Shown in pieces: positions 36,642 through 45,188 of a stretch of 64,000 bases of DNA; positions within the stretch are counted from its first letter, which is position 1; every line of letters begins with the position of its first letter. The DNA lies in assembly GCA_021768085.1 (NCBI GenBank), contig JAETOJ010000006.1:1-64000 (forward strand), written 5' to 3'. The translations under genes and the position numbers were made by a program. A model generated the notes under the pieces. The model saw only the letters and a list, made by a program, of their open reading frames with translations, was not told the origin of the DNA and did not search any database. This DNA is from Bacillota bacterium (lineage in GTDB: Bacteria; Bacillota; Clostridia; Oscillospirales; Oscillospiraceae).

Positions 36642-37400
36642 TCACTGTGATAACACTTTAGAATCACTTTCCACAACAAGTTTTTCCAAGAACAGGTAGA
36701 CTTCCCGGTAGAATGCCTCCTGATCCGCCACGGCGCAGTACACCTGTGTCTTGTTTTCACCATAATCATAGCTCAGATCCAGCTTGTGGGGGAAAAAGCT
36801 GTCCATGGAAAGGTGCAACCCCCCGCCCAACCCAAATTGCCATTGGAAGGGGCTTTTCTCCGTGGAGGTGTAGGCCTGCGGCCGGGGTAGCAGGCTGGTG
36901 AGGCTGCGGCGGTAGGTCTGGGCGTTCAAAATCTGGAGCAGTTCCTCGATGGCCTCGCCGGCTTCCTCACCATACAGGTTCACGGAATGGAAAAGCGTAT
37001 CTACTTTTCCGTCCAAATGGGTTTCTTGGACTTTACAAGAACTGGATAGGGAAGTGACCTTACCCCGATCCAGTCCGGGGCACAGCTCGCCCAGCGTCAT
37101 GGGCCGGGTGTACCACAGCGCGGCCCCAATCAGCGCCGCCAAAACCACCGCCGCGCAGAGGATCCGCCTGCGCACAGCCCGCCGGTGCTGGGCCTGCCCC
37201 TCCCGGAAGCGCGTCCAAAAGGCGTCCTCCTCCGGCTCGGGGGGGAGGGACACCGGGGCCCGGAGCTTTCCCAGTTCATCCCGGCAGGCGGGGCAGTCCT
37301 TCAGATGCTCCCGCACCAGCTCTGCGCTCTCCTCGCTGGCCGCCCCGTCCTCGTACAGGGGCAGCAGATCCCGGATGACCTCGCAGCTAACCTCTTTCAC
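36642..37400 (-). CDS. Zinc-finger anti-sigma factor
   Basis: 252 aa. The N-terminus carries the zinc anti-sigma motif His32-x3-Cys36-x2-Cys39 (HLKDCPAC), one transmembrane helix at about 80-98, and an external domain of about 150 residues that I do not recognise. The start is a GTG overlapping the end of the sigma gene, so the pair is translationally coupled. It should hold the neighbouring ECF sigma at the membrane until a signal is sensed. Confidence 0.85.
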   Translation of the reverse strand: MKEVSCEVIRDLLPLYEDGAASEESAELVREHLKDCPACRDELGKLRAPVSLPPEPEEDAFWTRFREGQAQHRRAVRRRILCAAVVLAALIGAALWYTRPMTLGELCPGLDRGKVTSLSSSCKVQETHLDGKVDTLFHSVNLYGEEAGEAIEELLQILNAQTYRRSLTSLLPRPQAYTSTEKSPFQWQFGLGGGLHLSMDSFFPHKLDLSYDYGENKTQVYCAVADQEAFYREVYLFLEKLVVESDSKVLSQ

Positions 37401-37884
37401 CGTTGATCGCCTCCATATGCTCCATAATCTGTACCTTGGCCCGGTAGAAGGTCACCCGCGCCCAGTTGGCGCTCTTGCCGAACAGCCGCCCGATCTTCTC
37501 ATAGGGCAGCTCCCCGAACACCCGCAGGGTGAACACCTCTTTGTAGGGCTCCGCCATGCCGTGGAGGAACTGGTGGATGGCAAAGGCGGTCTCCCCGTCC
37601 TCCACCTTGTCCTCGATGCGCACGCCGCTGGGAAGCTCCTGGGGGAGATCCTCCGCGGAGATGACGCGCTTGTGGGCGCGGCAGTAGGAGTACCAGGCGT
37701 TGCGGGCGATGGTGAACAGCCACGCCCGGATGTCCTTGGAGCCGTCAAATTTGTCCACGGCCTTCAGGGCCTTGAAAAAGGTCTCCTGGGTGATCTCCTC
37801 CGCCAGGGCCTCGTCCTGGGTGAGCCCCCGGGCGAAGCGGTAGACATCCCGGAAATACCGCCGGTAGATCTCCTCAAACAGCAT
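37387..37884 (-). CDS. ECF sigma factor
   Basis: A 165-aa sigma-70 family member with region 2 (about 5-75, AEEITQETFFKAL, WLFTIARNAW) and region 4 (about 110-160, LPYEKIGRLFGKSANWARV). ATG at 37884 has AAGGGGGTGG upstream; an earlier ATG at 37917 lies over the predicted -10 element. The typical ECF promoter just upstream suggests autoregulation. Confidence 0.9.
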   Translation of the reverse strand: MLFEEIYRRYFRDVYRFARGLTQDEALAEEITQETFFKALKAVDKFDGSKDIRAWLFTIARNAWYSYCRAHKRVISAEDLPQELPSGVRIEDKVEDGETAFAIHQFLHGMAEPYKEVFTLRVFGELPYEKIGRLFGKSANWARVTFYRAKVQIMEHMEAINGERG

Positions 37885-37906
37885 GGCCTCCACCCCCTTC
37901 ACCTTA

Positions 37907-37934
37907 CTAACGCACAAGAGGCGGGTTTGTTACA
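37907..37934 (-). promoter_or_regulatory. ECF-type promoter of the sigma/anti-sigma operon
   Basis: Minus strand TGTAAC (37934-37929), 16-bp spacer, CGTTAG (37912-37907), resembling the AAC/CGT promoters of ECF sigma factors. Confidence 0.6.
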
Positions 37935-37976
37935 GATTATGTTGAATTTTTTGGCGGTCAAACGCTCCTTTCCTGT

Positions 37977-39347
37977 TCAGGTGTGCTCCGGCTCTCGGAT
38001 GGGCGGGGCGGAACGGGCCGCGGCCAGCCCGGACAGGATCCGCTCTGCCGCCTCATCGGCGGTGACCAGCGTCTGTTCCCCGGTGGCCATGTCCTTGAGG
38101 GAGGCTTTCCCCTGAGTAATTTCATCCTCGCCCAATAACAGGATGTAGGGCACGCCCAGCTTGTCGGCGTAGGACATCTTTTGCTTGAACTTCTTCTGTT
38201 CGGTGTAGAGCTGGGTGCGCACCCCCGCCTCCCGCAGCCCGGTGGCCAGTGCAATGGCGGGGGAGAGATCCTCCGTCATAGGCAGCACCAGAACGTCGGC
38301 GGGGGCGGTGGCCATCGCGTCGTTCAGGTAGTTCTGCTCCTGGAGCACGTAGAACAGTCGGGTGAGGCCGATGGAGATACCTACACCGGGGAGTTGTTTA
38401 TCGGTGTAATATTCCGCCAGGTTGTCATACCGTCCTCCGGAGCAGATGGAGCCGATCTCCGGGTGATCCAGCATGAAGGTCTCGTACACGGTGCCGGTGT
38501 AGTAGTCCAGCCCCCGGGCGATGGTGAGATCCACAGCGAACTTGTCCTCCGGTACCCCGAAAGCCCCCAGGTACTTCACCACGGTGTTCAGCTCGTCCAG
38601 GCCGGCGTCGAACAGCTCATGGCGGCCTTTGTATTCCTTTAGGGCAGAAAGTACCGTTTGATTACTCCCCGTAATGGAAATGAACTTCAAAATCTCGTCC
38701 GCCTGCGCCCCGGTGAGGGCCAGCACCTCGTCGGTGAGCAGCTCCCGTACCTTGTCCGGGCCAATCTTGGGCAGCTTGTCCACCACCCGCATGATGTCCC
38801 CGGACTTGTCCGACAGGCCCAGCATGGCATAAAACCCGCTGAGGATCTTCCGGTTGTTCACCCGGATCTGGAACCGCTCCAGCCCAAGGGCGGTAAAGGT
38901 GCGGCAGATGACGGCTGGGATCTCCGCCTCGTTGACGATGTCCAGCTTGCCGTCGCCGATGACGTCGATGTCTGCCTGGTAGAACTCCCGGAACCGGCCC
39001 CGCTGGGCCCGCTCCCCCCGGTAGACCTTGCCGATCTGGAACCGGCGGAAGGGGAAGGACAGCTCCGCGTAGTGCAGGGCCACGTATTTGGCCAAGGGGA
39101 CGGTGAGGTCAAAACGGAGGGACAGATCGCTGTCCCCCTTGTGGAAGCGGTAGATCTGTTTTTCCGTCTCGCCGCCGGCCTTGGCCAGCAGCACCTCGCT
39201 GGCCTCGATGATGGGGGTGTCCAGGGGGGTAAAGCCGTACAGGGCATAGGATTGACGGAGCAGCTCGGCCATCCGGTCAAATTTCATCTGATCGGCGGGG
39301 AGCAGCTCCATAAAACCGGACAGCGTCCGGGGTTTTTGTTTAGCCAT
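37977..39347 (-). CDS. hisS: Histidyl-tRNA synthetase
   Basis: A 456-aa class II synthetase. Motif 2 is RGERAQRGRFREFYQADIDV (about 109-128), the His-A motif LTIARGLDYYTGTVYE lies around 265-280, and SGGRYDNL follows, with a C-terminal anticodon domain from about 365. The His-A motif is present, which points to the aminoacylating enzyme rather than HisZ. The C-terminus ends with a short Arg/Pro tail. Confidence 0.95.
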   Translation of the reverse strand: MAKQKPRTLSGFMELLPADQMKFDRMAELLRQSYALYGFTPLDTPIIEASEVLLAKAGGETEKQIYRFHKGDSDLSLRFDLTVPLAKYVALHYAELSFPFRRFQIGKVYRGERAQRGRFREFYQADIDVIGDGKLDIVNEAEIPAVICRTFTALGLERFQIRVNNRKILSGFYAMLGLSDKSGDIMRVVDKLPKIGPDKVRELLTDEVLALTGAQADEILKFISITGSNQTVLSALKEYKGRHELFDAGLDELNTVVKYLGAFGVPEDKFAVDLTIARGLDYYTGTVYETFMLDHPEIGSICSGGRYDNLAEYYTDKQLPGVGISIGLTRLFYVLQEQNYLNDAMATAPADVLVLPMTEDLSPAIALATGLREAGVRTQLYTEQKKFKQKMSYADKLGVPYILLLGEDEITQGKASLKDMATGEQTLVTADEAAERILSGLAAARSAPPIREPEHT

Positions 39348-39371
39348 GGGTAGATCTCCTTTTTGTTCAGC

Positions 39372-39785
39372 TTACACCTTGAGCGGCTTGGTGGGCTTGA
39401 TGATCTCCCGCCAGTCCAGGTCGCCCCGGGCCAGCCCGTGGATGAGCATCTCAGCGGTGGCGGCGTTGGTGGCCATGGGCACGTTGTGCTGATCGCACAG
39501 GTTGTTGATATAGTGGAGATCCTTATCCAGATCCTCCGAGTTGGGATCGTTGAAAAACAGCACCATATCGATCTCGTCGTAAGCGATCCGGGCGCCGATC
39601 TGCTGGCTCCCCCCCTGGGCGTGGGCCAGGAACAGCTGCACGGGCAGGCCGGTGGCCTCGGCAACCTGACTGCCGGTGTCGTGGGTGGCGCAGACCGTGT
39701 GCTTGGACAGGATGCCGCAGTAGGCAATGCAGAACTGCACCATCAATTCCTTTTTGTTGTCGTGGCTCATCAGCGCGATGTTCAT
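39372..39785 (-). CDS. Methylglyoxal synthase-fold protein with altered active site
   Basis: 137 aa, close to MgsA in fold and start (MNIALMSHDNKKELMVQFC; His8-Asp9 match E. coli His19-Asp20). The phosphate loop reads ATHDTG instead of ATGTTG, and Ser60 in QGGSQQIG replaces the catalytic Asp (E. coli Asp71 in GGDQQ). A His equivalent to E. coli His98 is not evident; Asp80 (FFNDP) is kept. It may have lost or changed the dihydroxyacetone-phosphate reaction. Followed by hisS after 24 bp in the same direction. Confidence 0.75.
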   Translation of the reverse strand: MNIALMSHDNKKELMVQFCIAYCGILSKHTVCATHDTGSQVAEATGLPVQLFLAHAQGGSQQIGARIAYDEIDMVLFFNDPNSEDLDKDLHYINNLCDQHNVPMATNAATAEMLIHGLARGDLDWREIIKPTKPLKV

Positions 39786-39875
39786 GAAACCCTTCCTTTC
39801 CCAGAGGTGCTGGGCGCCCTGCTGCGGCTCCCAGGCGTGTATTAGGCGGACAAATCGCAGGGGGGATATTTCAAG

Positions 39876-40607
39876 TCAGCGAATGCGCAGCAGGGGCACG
39901 CGCTGGCCCAAAATTCGTTTGGAGATGTTGAGATAGGCGTGGGCCGCTCGCCTGTGGGAGGCCAGCACCAGAGGAACCCCTGCGGCGGCGGACATGGTGA
40001 CGGCGGCGTCCTCGGGCACCACACCTAAGAGAGGCAGGCCCGCTGCGTCCATAGCGTTGTCGATGGAGGTGCGCAGCTTCCGGATGAGCCTGGGCTGCAC
40101 CCGGTTCATCACCAGATGGAGCTGGGGCAGGTCGTGGAGCTCGGCCACTGCCCGCTGGGCGTCCCGCAGGGCGGCGGGATCTACGGCGGACACCACGATG
40201 GCCCGGTCGGCTGCGGTTCGGGCCAGCTGGAAGCCCACTCCCAGCCCCGCGGGGGAGTCCATGAACACGTAGTCAAAGGCGTCCTTCGCCTCGTCCACCA
40301 GCTCCCGGAACCGCTGTAAGTCCAAACCGTCTCCGTCCAGGGGGGCGGTGAGCAGGAACAGGCCCTTGATCTCGGGTTGCTCTACCGCGGCGGACAGCAG
40401 GGAACAGCGGTAGGCCATCACGTCAGAGAAGTCCATCACCGCCCGGTCGGACAGGCCCAGCACCAGATCCAGGTTCCGCAGGCCCACATCCAGGTCGATG
40501 CACAGCACCCGGCTGCCCAGGGCGGCCAGGCAGGAGGCAACCCCCGCGGTGAGGGAGGTTTTCCCCGTGCCGCCCTTTCCCGATGTGATCATGAGGGCGC
40601 ATCCCAT
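39876..40607 (-). CDS. minD: MinD/ParA-like septum-site ATPase
   Basis: A 243-aa P-loop ATPase with the deviant Walker A KGGTGKT at 11-17, CIDLDVGLRNLDLVLG (MinD-like) and a C-terminal amphipathic end (ISKRILGQRVPLLR) resembling the MinD membrane-targeting helix. It is slightly short for MinD and has no minC or minE next to it. Start at 40607 has AAAGGAGGAGG upstream. Confidence 0.75.
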   Translation of the reverse strand: MGCALMITSGKGGTGKTSLTAGVASCLAALGSRVLCIDLDVGLRNLDLVLGLSDRAVMDFSDVMAYRCSLLSAAVEQPEIKGLFLLTAPLDGDGLDLQRFRELVDEAKDAFDYVFMDSPAGLGVGFQLARTAADRAIVVSAVDPAALRDAQRAVAELHDLPQLHLVMNRVQPRLIRKLRTSIDNAMDAAGLPLLGVVPEDAAVTMSAAAGVPLVLASHRRAAHAYLNISKRILGQRVPLLRIR

Positions 40608-40638
40608 GGGGCCTCCTCCTTTCAAATGCACTATGCAA

Positions 40639-40667
40639 AGCATACCACAATTAAGGGAAAATGACAA
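40639..40667 (-). promoter_or_regulatory. minD promoter
   Basis: Minus strand TTGTCA (40667-40662), 17-bp spacer, TATGCT (40644-40639) with extended TGG. Confidence 0.75.
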
Positions 40668-40759
40668 CAAATTTTTGAATAGAATTTTCAAAAACGGCGT
40701 TTTTTTGGAGCATTGCGATCTGAGATTTGCAAAAAGGGGACGCGGCTGCCAACCGGCCC

Positions 40760-41494
40760 TCAGCGGAGCGCAGAGCTGGCTTTTTGGGCCTCCTTTTGAA
40801 TTTTAGCCCATCGCCGAGGGTATTGAGACGGAGTGGCCGCGATTTTTTTAATCCGCACCACCCGATGGGTTACCTCGGTATGAGGGATGGCGTAATCCTC
40901 CACCCCCTCCAGCCGTCCACCCAGAGCCACGATCAGTGGCTGGGCCTGCTCCAGCTCTTGGTCGCAGTCCGTCCCTTTCATGGCCAGGAACCAGCCTCCC
41001 ACCTTGACAAAGGGCAGGCACAGCTCCGCCAGCACTCGCAGGTCGGCCACAGCCCGGGCTGTGGCGAAGTCAAACCGCTCCCGCAGATCCGTATACCGGC
41101 CCGCCTCCTCCGCCCGGGCCTGGAGGGCGCGGGCGTTGGAAAGGCCAAGAGCTTTACAGGCTTCCCCCAGCCACTCCACCCGCTTGTTCAGCGAGTCCAG
41201 CAGGGTGACCTGGAGGGAGGGGGCCAGCACGGCCAGGGGCACGCCGGGGAACCCCGCCCCGGTGCCCACGTCGATAAGGGTTTTACCCTCAAAGTTGGCG
41301 CAGTTCAGCAGGGCGGCGCAGTCCAGCATATGCAGGGTAGCCACGTCCCGGGGTTCGGTGATGGCGGTGAGGTTCATCACCCGATTCTTCTCCACCAGCA
41401 GCGCCCCGTACCGGGCCAGCAGGGCGGGGGCCTCCTTGGGGACGCGTCCGGCCTGGCCCAGCTGGGCCAGGCCGGTTTGAATCAGCGTTTCCAT
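40760..41494 (-). CDS. rsmG: 16S rRNA (guanine527-N7)-methyltransferase RsmG
   Basis: A 244-aa SAM methyltransferase (GidB). The SAM motif is LIDVGTGAGFPGVPLAV at about 73-89, and NLTAITEPRD precedes it. It methylates G527 in 16S rRNA. Usually next to mnmG and parA; here it lies about 6 kb downstream of the parAB genes on the same strand, without mnmE/mnmG. Confidence 0.95.
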   Translation of the reverse strand: METLIQTGLAQLGQAGRVPKEAPALLARYGALLVEKNRVMNLTAITEPRDVATLHMLDCAALLNCANFEGKTLIDVGTGAGFPGVPLAVLAPSLQVTLLDSLNKRVEWLGEACKALGLSNARALQARAEEAGRYTDLRERFDFATARAVADLRVLAELCLPFVKVGGWFLAMKGTDCDQELEQAQPLIVALGGRLEGVEDYAIPHTEVTHRVVRIKKIAATPSQYPRRWAKIQKEAQKASSALR

Positions 41495-41497
41495 CTG

Positions 41498-41830
41498 TCA
41501 CACCCCCAGGGCGGCCAGCAGGGCGGGCACACCCAGCGATAGGCCGGTGACCACGCCGACGGCGCATGCGGCCAGCACGGTCACGCCTCCTGCGGTTCCT
41601 CCGGCAACGGTTCCATTTCTCATGCGGTGGACGACGACCACCGCCAGGGTGACGGACACTGGAACCAGAAACAAGGGGAAGGTGCCGGGCAGTTCCCGCC
41701 CGCCAGTGTAGATGGCGAAGGTGATCACAAAGGAGGTCATGAGCACGTACACGATGCCCATCCAGGCGGCGGCCCGCTTCTCGAAGGAGGCCGGGGTATA
41801 GCCGCCCTGCTCGTTGTTCTGCTCAGCCAT
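41498..41830 (-). CDS. Small membrane protein, unknown function
   Basis: A 110-aa protein with three predicted membrane segments (about 22-43, 49-67, 78-105) and a soluble Gln-rich start. It overlaps mscL by 8 bp and precedes rsmG by 3 bp, so it is in that operon. I do not recognise the family. Confidence 0.7.
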   Translation of the reverse strand: MAEQNNEQGGYTPASFEKRAAAWMGIVYVLMTSFVITFAIYTGGRELPGTFPLFLVPVSVTLAVVVVHRMRNGTVAGGTAGGVTVLAACAVGVVTGLSLGVPALLAALGV

Positions 41831-42257
41831 TGCCCTTCTCCTTCAGCAGATCCCGGATTTCGGTGAGCAGCTTTTCCTCGTTGGAGAGCTCGGGCGGGGG
41901 AGGTGGCGCGGCCTCCTCTTTCTTTTTGGCAGCGTCCATGACCCGGTTCACCGCCTTGACAATGCAGAACACCACCAGGGCCAGGATCAGGAAGTTGATG
42001 ACGGCGGAAAGAAAGCTGCCGTAGTTCAGGGTGTTGGGGGGCGCATCCGCTGCCACCGCATAGAAGGTGGGCAGGGCCACGTTCATGGCGGAGAAGTCCA
42101 CCCCACCCAAAAAGATGGACACGATGGGCATGATGATATCGTTAGTCAGGGAGGTGGTGATGGTGGAGAAAGCGCCGCCAATGATCACGCCCACCGCCAG
42201 CCCCAGCACGTTGCCCTTGCTGATGAACTCTTTGAACTCGTGAAAAAACTTTTTCAT
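41823..42257 (-). CDS. mscL: Large-conductance mechanosensitive channel MscL
   Basis: A 144-aa channel. FFHEFKEFISKGNVLGLAVGVIIGGAF (residues 4-30) spans the N-terminal helix and TM1, and TM2 lies at about 78-98. It releases solutes on hypo-osmotic shock. The C-terminal helix carries a Pro5 stretch and is acidic. Start 42257 begins the conserved MKKFFHEF. Confidence 0.95.
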   Translation of the reverse strand: MKKFFHEFKEFISKGNVLGLAVGVIIGGAFSTITTSLTNDIIMPIVSIFLGGVDFSAMNVALPTFYAVAADAPPNTLNYGSFLSAVINFLILALVVFCIVKAVNRVMDAAKKKEEAAPPPPPELSNEEKLLTEIRDLLKEKGNG

Positions 42258-42267
42258 GGAGTGTCCC

Positions 42268-42678
42268 TCAGAATTCCGGGTCAAAGTCCGCGGCGGTGGC
42301 CTCGTCTGCGGCGGCCTGGGCTTCATCCGCGGCAGCCTGAAGCTCATCGGCAGCGACCTGGGCCTCGTCCGCGGCGGCTTGGAGGTCGTCGGCTACGGTC
42401 TGGAGCTCCTCCGGATCCAGGGCGGCCTCGGCGGGGTCGTCGGTGAACATCTCCGACTCCCGGACGGCCCCGGCCAGCTTGCGGCCCAGGTCGGTGAGCA
42501 CGCCCTCGCCCAGGTTGACGCCGATGTCGATGGCCTTACTCTCCTGGTCGGTATCCACATCCAGCGAGAGCAGCAGGGACTGGAAGGTCTGTTTGCCGGT
42601 CTCCTCATCCTTCCGATAGCGGACGGGGACAAGGGCGGCCAGGGTGACGACGCCAAGGGCTTTCCAGAACTTTTTCAT
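42268..42678 (-). CDS. Small Ala/Asp/Glu-rich repeat protein
   Basis: A 136-aa protein starting MKKFWKALGVVTLAALVPVRYR (one hydrophobic helix, possibly a membrane anchor). It ends in four to five imperfect 7-residue repeats of the type AADEAQV / AADELQA (about 97-130), probably coiled coil. Function unknown; it sits 10 bp upstream of mscL. Confidence 0.7.
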   Translation of the reverse strand: MKKFWKALGVVTLAALVPVRYRKDEETGKQTFQSLLLSLDVDTDQESKAIDIGVNLGEGVLTDLGRKLAGAVRESEMFTDDPAEAALDPEELQTVADDLQAAADEAQVAADELQAAADEAQAAADEATAADFDPEF

Positions 42679-42776
42679 GGGAATCTCTCCTTAAAATTAG
42701 TGTTCCGGCAGATGGGGCAGGGGAGCCCGCCGGTGGGACGGGATCCCGCCCCTATATAGAGTATGCGGTGGGCCGT

Positions 42777-44078
42777 TCACTTTTTCGGGATCAGCATCTG
42801 GGTTCCGCCCATGTAGGGCTGGAGGACGGCGGGAATCTTCACCGAGCCGTCGGCCTGGAGGTTGTTTTCCAGCAGGGCGATGAGCATACGGGGGGGCGCG
42901 GCCACGGTGTTGTTCAGGGTGTGGGGCAGGTAGGTGCCCCCCTCGCTCCGGACGCGCATCTTTAGGCGGCGGGCCTGGGCGTCGCCCAGGTTGGAGCAGG
43001 AGCACACCTCGAAATACTTCTTCTGCCGGGGGCTCCACGCCTCAATGTCGCAGGACTTCACCTTCAGGTCGGCCAGGTCGCCGGAGCAGCACTCCAGCTG
43101 CCGCACCGGAATGTCCATGGAGCGGAACAGCTCCACGCTGTACCGCCACATCTTGTCGTACCAGGCCATGGAGTCCTCCGGCTTGCAGACGACGATCATC
43201 TCCTGCTTCTCGAACTGGTGGATGCGGTACACCCCCCGCTCCTCAATGCCGTGGGAGCCCTTCTCCTTCCGGAAGCAGGGAGAGTAGGAGGTCAGGGTCT
43301 GGGGCAGGGTGTCCTCGGGGATCATCTGGTCGATGAACTTGCCGATCATGGAGTGCTCGCTGGTGCCGATGAGGTAGAGATCCTCCCCCTCAATTTTATA
43401 CATCATGGCATCCATGTCGGTCTGGGACATGACGCCCTCCACCACGTTGCCGTGGATCATGAAGGGGGGCACGCAGAAGGTGAATCCCTTGCCGATCATG
43501 AAATCCCGGGCGTAGGCCAACACCGCCTCGTGCAAACGGGCAATATCTCCCATCAGGTAGTAGAACCCGGCGCCGGACACGCGGCCCGCCGCGTCCATGT
43601 CCACTCCGTTAAAGGACTCCATGATCTCGGTGTGGTAGGGGATCTCAAAGTCGGGCACCACCGGATCCCCGAACCGCTCCACCTCCACGTTGGCGGAGTC
43701 GTCCGGGCCGATGGGTACGGAGGGGTCGATGATGTTGGGGATCTGGAGCATGATGTGCCGGATCTGGGTAGCCAGCTCCCCCTCCAGCTTCTCCAGCTCG
43801 GCTAAGCGGTCGGCGTTGGCTTTCACCTTGGCCTTGGCCTCCTCCGCCTCCTGGAGCTTGGAGGGATCCTTCTTGGCCTGCCCCATGAGCATCCCCACCT
43901 GCTTGGACAGGGTGTTCCGGGCGGAGCGCAGGTTGTTGGCCTCGGTCATGGCGTCCCGGTTGCGGCGGTCAAGCTCGATGACCTGATCCACCAGGGGGAG
44001 CTTTTCGTCCTGGAACTTCTTCTTAATGTTTTCCTTGACGATCTCCGGGTTCTCCCGGAGGAATTTGATGTCTAACAT
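42777..44078 (-). CDS. serS: Seryl-tRNA synthetase
   Basis: A 433-aa class II synthetase. The N-terminal coiled-coil arm (about 28-100, RRNRDAMTEANNLRSARNTL) binds tRNA-Ser; motif 2 is PCFRKEKGSHGIEERGVYRIHQF (about 272-294), and motif 3 NTVAAPPRMLIALLEN lies near the end. No T-box precedes it: only 33 bp separate it from the upstream gene. Start ATG has AAGGTG-like sequence. Confidence 0.96.
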   Translation of the reverse strand: MLDIKFLRENPEIVKENIKKKFQDEKLPLVDQVIELDRRNRDAMTEANNLRSARNTLSKQVGMLMGQAKKDPSKLQEAEEAKAKVKANADRLAELEKLEGELATQIRHIMLQIPNIIDPSVPIGPDDSANVEVERFGDPVVPDFEIPYHTEIMESFNGVDMDAAGRVSGAGFYYLMGDIARLHEAVLAYARDFMIGKGFTFCVPPFMIHGNVVEGVMSQTDMDAMMYKIEGEDLYLIGTSEHSMIGKFIDQMIPEDTLPQTLTSYSPCFRKEKGSHGIEERGVYRIHQFEKQEMIVVCKPEDSMAWYDKMWRYSVELFRSMDIPVRQLECCSGDLADLKVKSCDIEAWSPRQKKYFEVCSCSNLGDAQARRLKMRVRSEGGTYLPHTLNNTVAAPPRMLIALLENNLQADGSVKIPAVLQPYMGGTQMLIPKK

Positions 44079-44111
44079 AAAATCACCTTTCTTTTGTGTT
44101 TCGTCTCCTGG

Positions 44112-45152
44112 TCAATCCAGGATATAGGGCCCAAAGTTGCCGTCCTCCGAATGACCCGGAAGGAGGAAGGGCAGATTGACGCGGATCCCTTCGCCGCCGG
44201 CGTCGGTGGCCGCGTACAGGGCGGGGCCGCACTTCAGCGCGCCGTCCGCCTCCTCCGCCAGATAGCCCTGGGCCACCAGATCCGCGCGGAGCCAGTCATA
44301 GAGCGTAAGGACGTACTCGCTGGCGCTGTCCTGGAGCCGCTGAGGATAGGGAAAGGCCGGATCGTCAACGCCCAAGGGCTCATACTGATAGACGAACAGG
44401 ATGCCCGCGGCGTTGCCGGGGTTCTCTTGCACGCAATACTGATCCAGGGCGCACCACAGGATGCCCAGCGCCGCCGTGTCGGGGTTTTTGCTTGGATCCC
44501 ATTTATCAGTAAATTTGATGCTGGTGCTGCCCAAGACCGTTTCCTGATCGCTTGGCTCCCGGAGATAACCCCGGTCAAACAGCTCCTGACGGCAAGACCG
44601 ATACTGCTCCAACTGTGCCGGGTTGTCGATGGCGAAAAAGCCGTCTGCCGACAGTTTGACCGCCAGCGCCGCCATTTGGTACTCCCCCCGCTCTATGAAC
44701 TGCCCGATGTGCCACAGATAATTCAGGTCGTGCTTTTGCCGGGAGAGGTCGCTGATTTGCAGGTCGTTGTCCCAGAGCCGCTGGTCGGTTTTCTGGGCGG
44801 CATCCTCCGCCTGCTTCAACTGGTTCTCCAAATCGTCCACTTCCTTCTGGAGCTCATCCACCGCCCGGATCTCCTCTATGGAGGCCTGGAGCCCATCCAG
44901 CCGGGCGTTCACCGAAAAGAGCTGGAACCCCAGCACCAGTGCCGCCACCACTGCCCCACCCAACAGAACGCCCAGCCAGGGCAGCAGCCGCTCCGCCATC
45001 GAAGGCTTTTCCGCCGCCGGGTCCGGCGGGGGGCTGTCCTCCGGGGGCGGCGGGTCAAATTTGGCCGGATAGGAGACGGGGGAGGGGAGGGGCTGTTCTG
45101 ACCGGCTCATGATCTCGTCCAGGATATCCACCGGGTCTTTTTGTTCGTCCAT
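44112..45152 (-). CDS. Membrane-anchored coiled-coil protein, paralog 1
   Basis: 346 aa. Pro-rich cytosolic start (FDPPPPEDSPPPDP), one membrane helix at about 60-80, then a coiled coil (about 90-125) and an unrecognised outer domain. The first 95 residues are nearly identical to paralog 2 (about 46205-45920), including DILDEIMSRSEQPLPS, while the rest differs. AAAGGAGG precedes the ATG. Confidence 0.7.
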   Translation of the reverse strand: MDEQKDPVDILDEIMSRSEQPLPSPVSYPAKFDPPPPEDSPPPDPAAEKPSMAERLLPWLGVLLGGAVVAALVLGFQLFSVNARLDGLQASIEEIRAVDELQKEVDDLENQLKQAEDAAQKTDQRLWDNDLQISDLSRQKHDLNYLWHIGQFIERGEYQMAALAVKLSADGFFAIDNPAQLEQYRSCRQELFDRGYLREPSDQETVLGSTSIKFTDKWDPSKNPDTAALGILWCALDQYCVQENPGNAAGILFVYQYEPLGVDDPAFPYPQRLQDSASEYVLTLYDWLRADLVAQGYLAEEADGALKCGPALYAATDAGGEGIRVNLPFLLPGHSEDGNFGPYILD

Positions 45153-45188
45153 GACGACCTCCTTTCCTGGATTGCATGGGGGCGGGGC

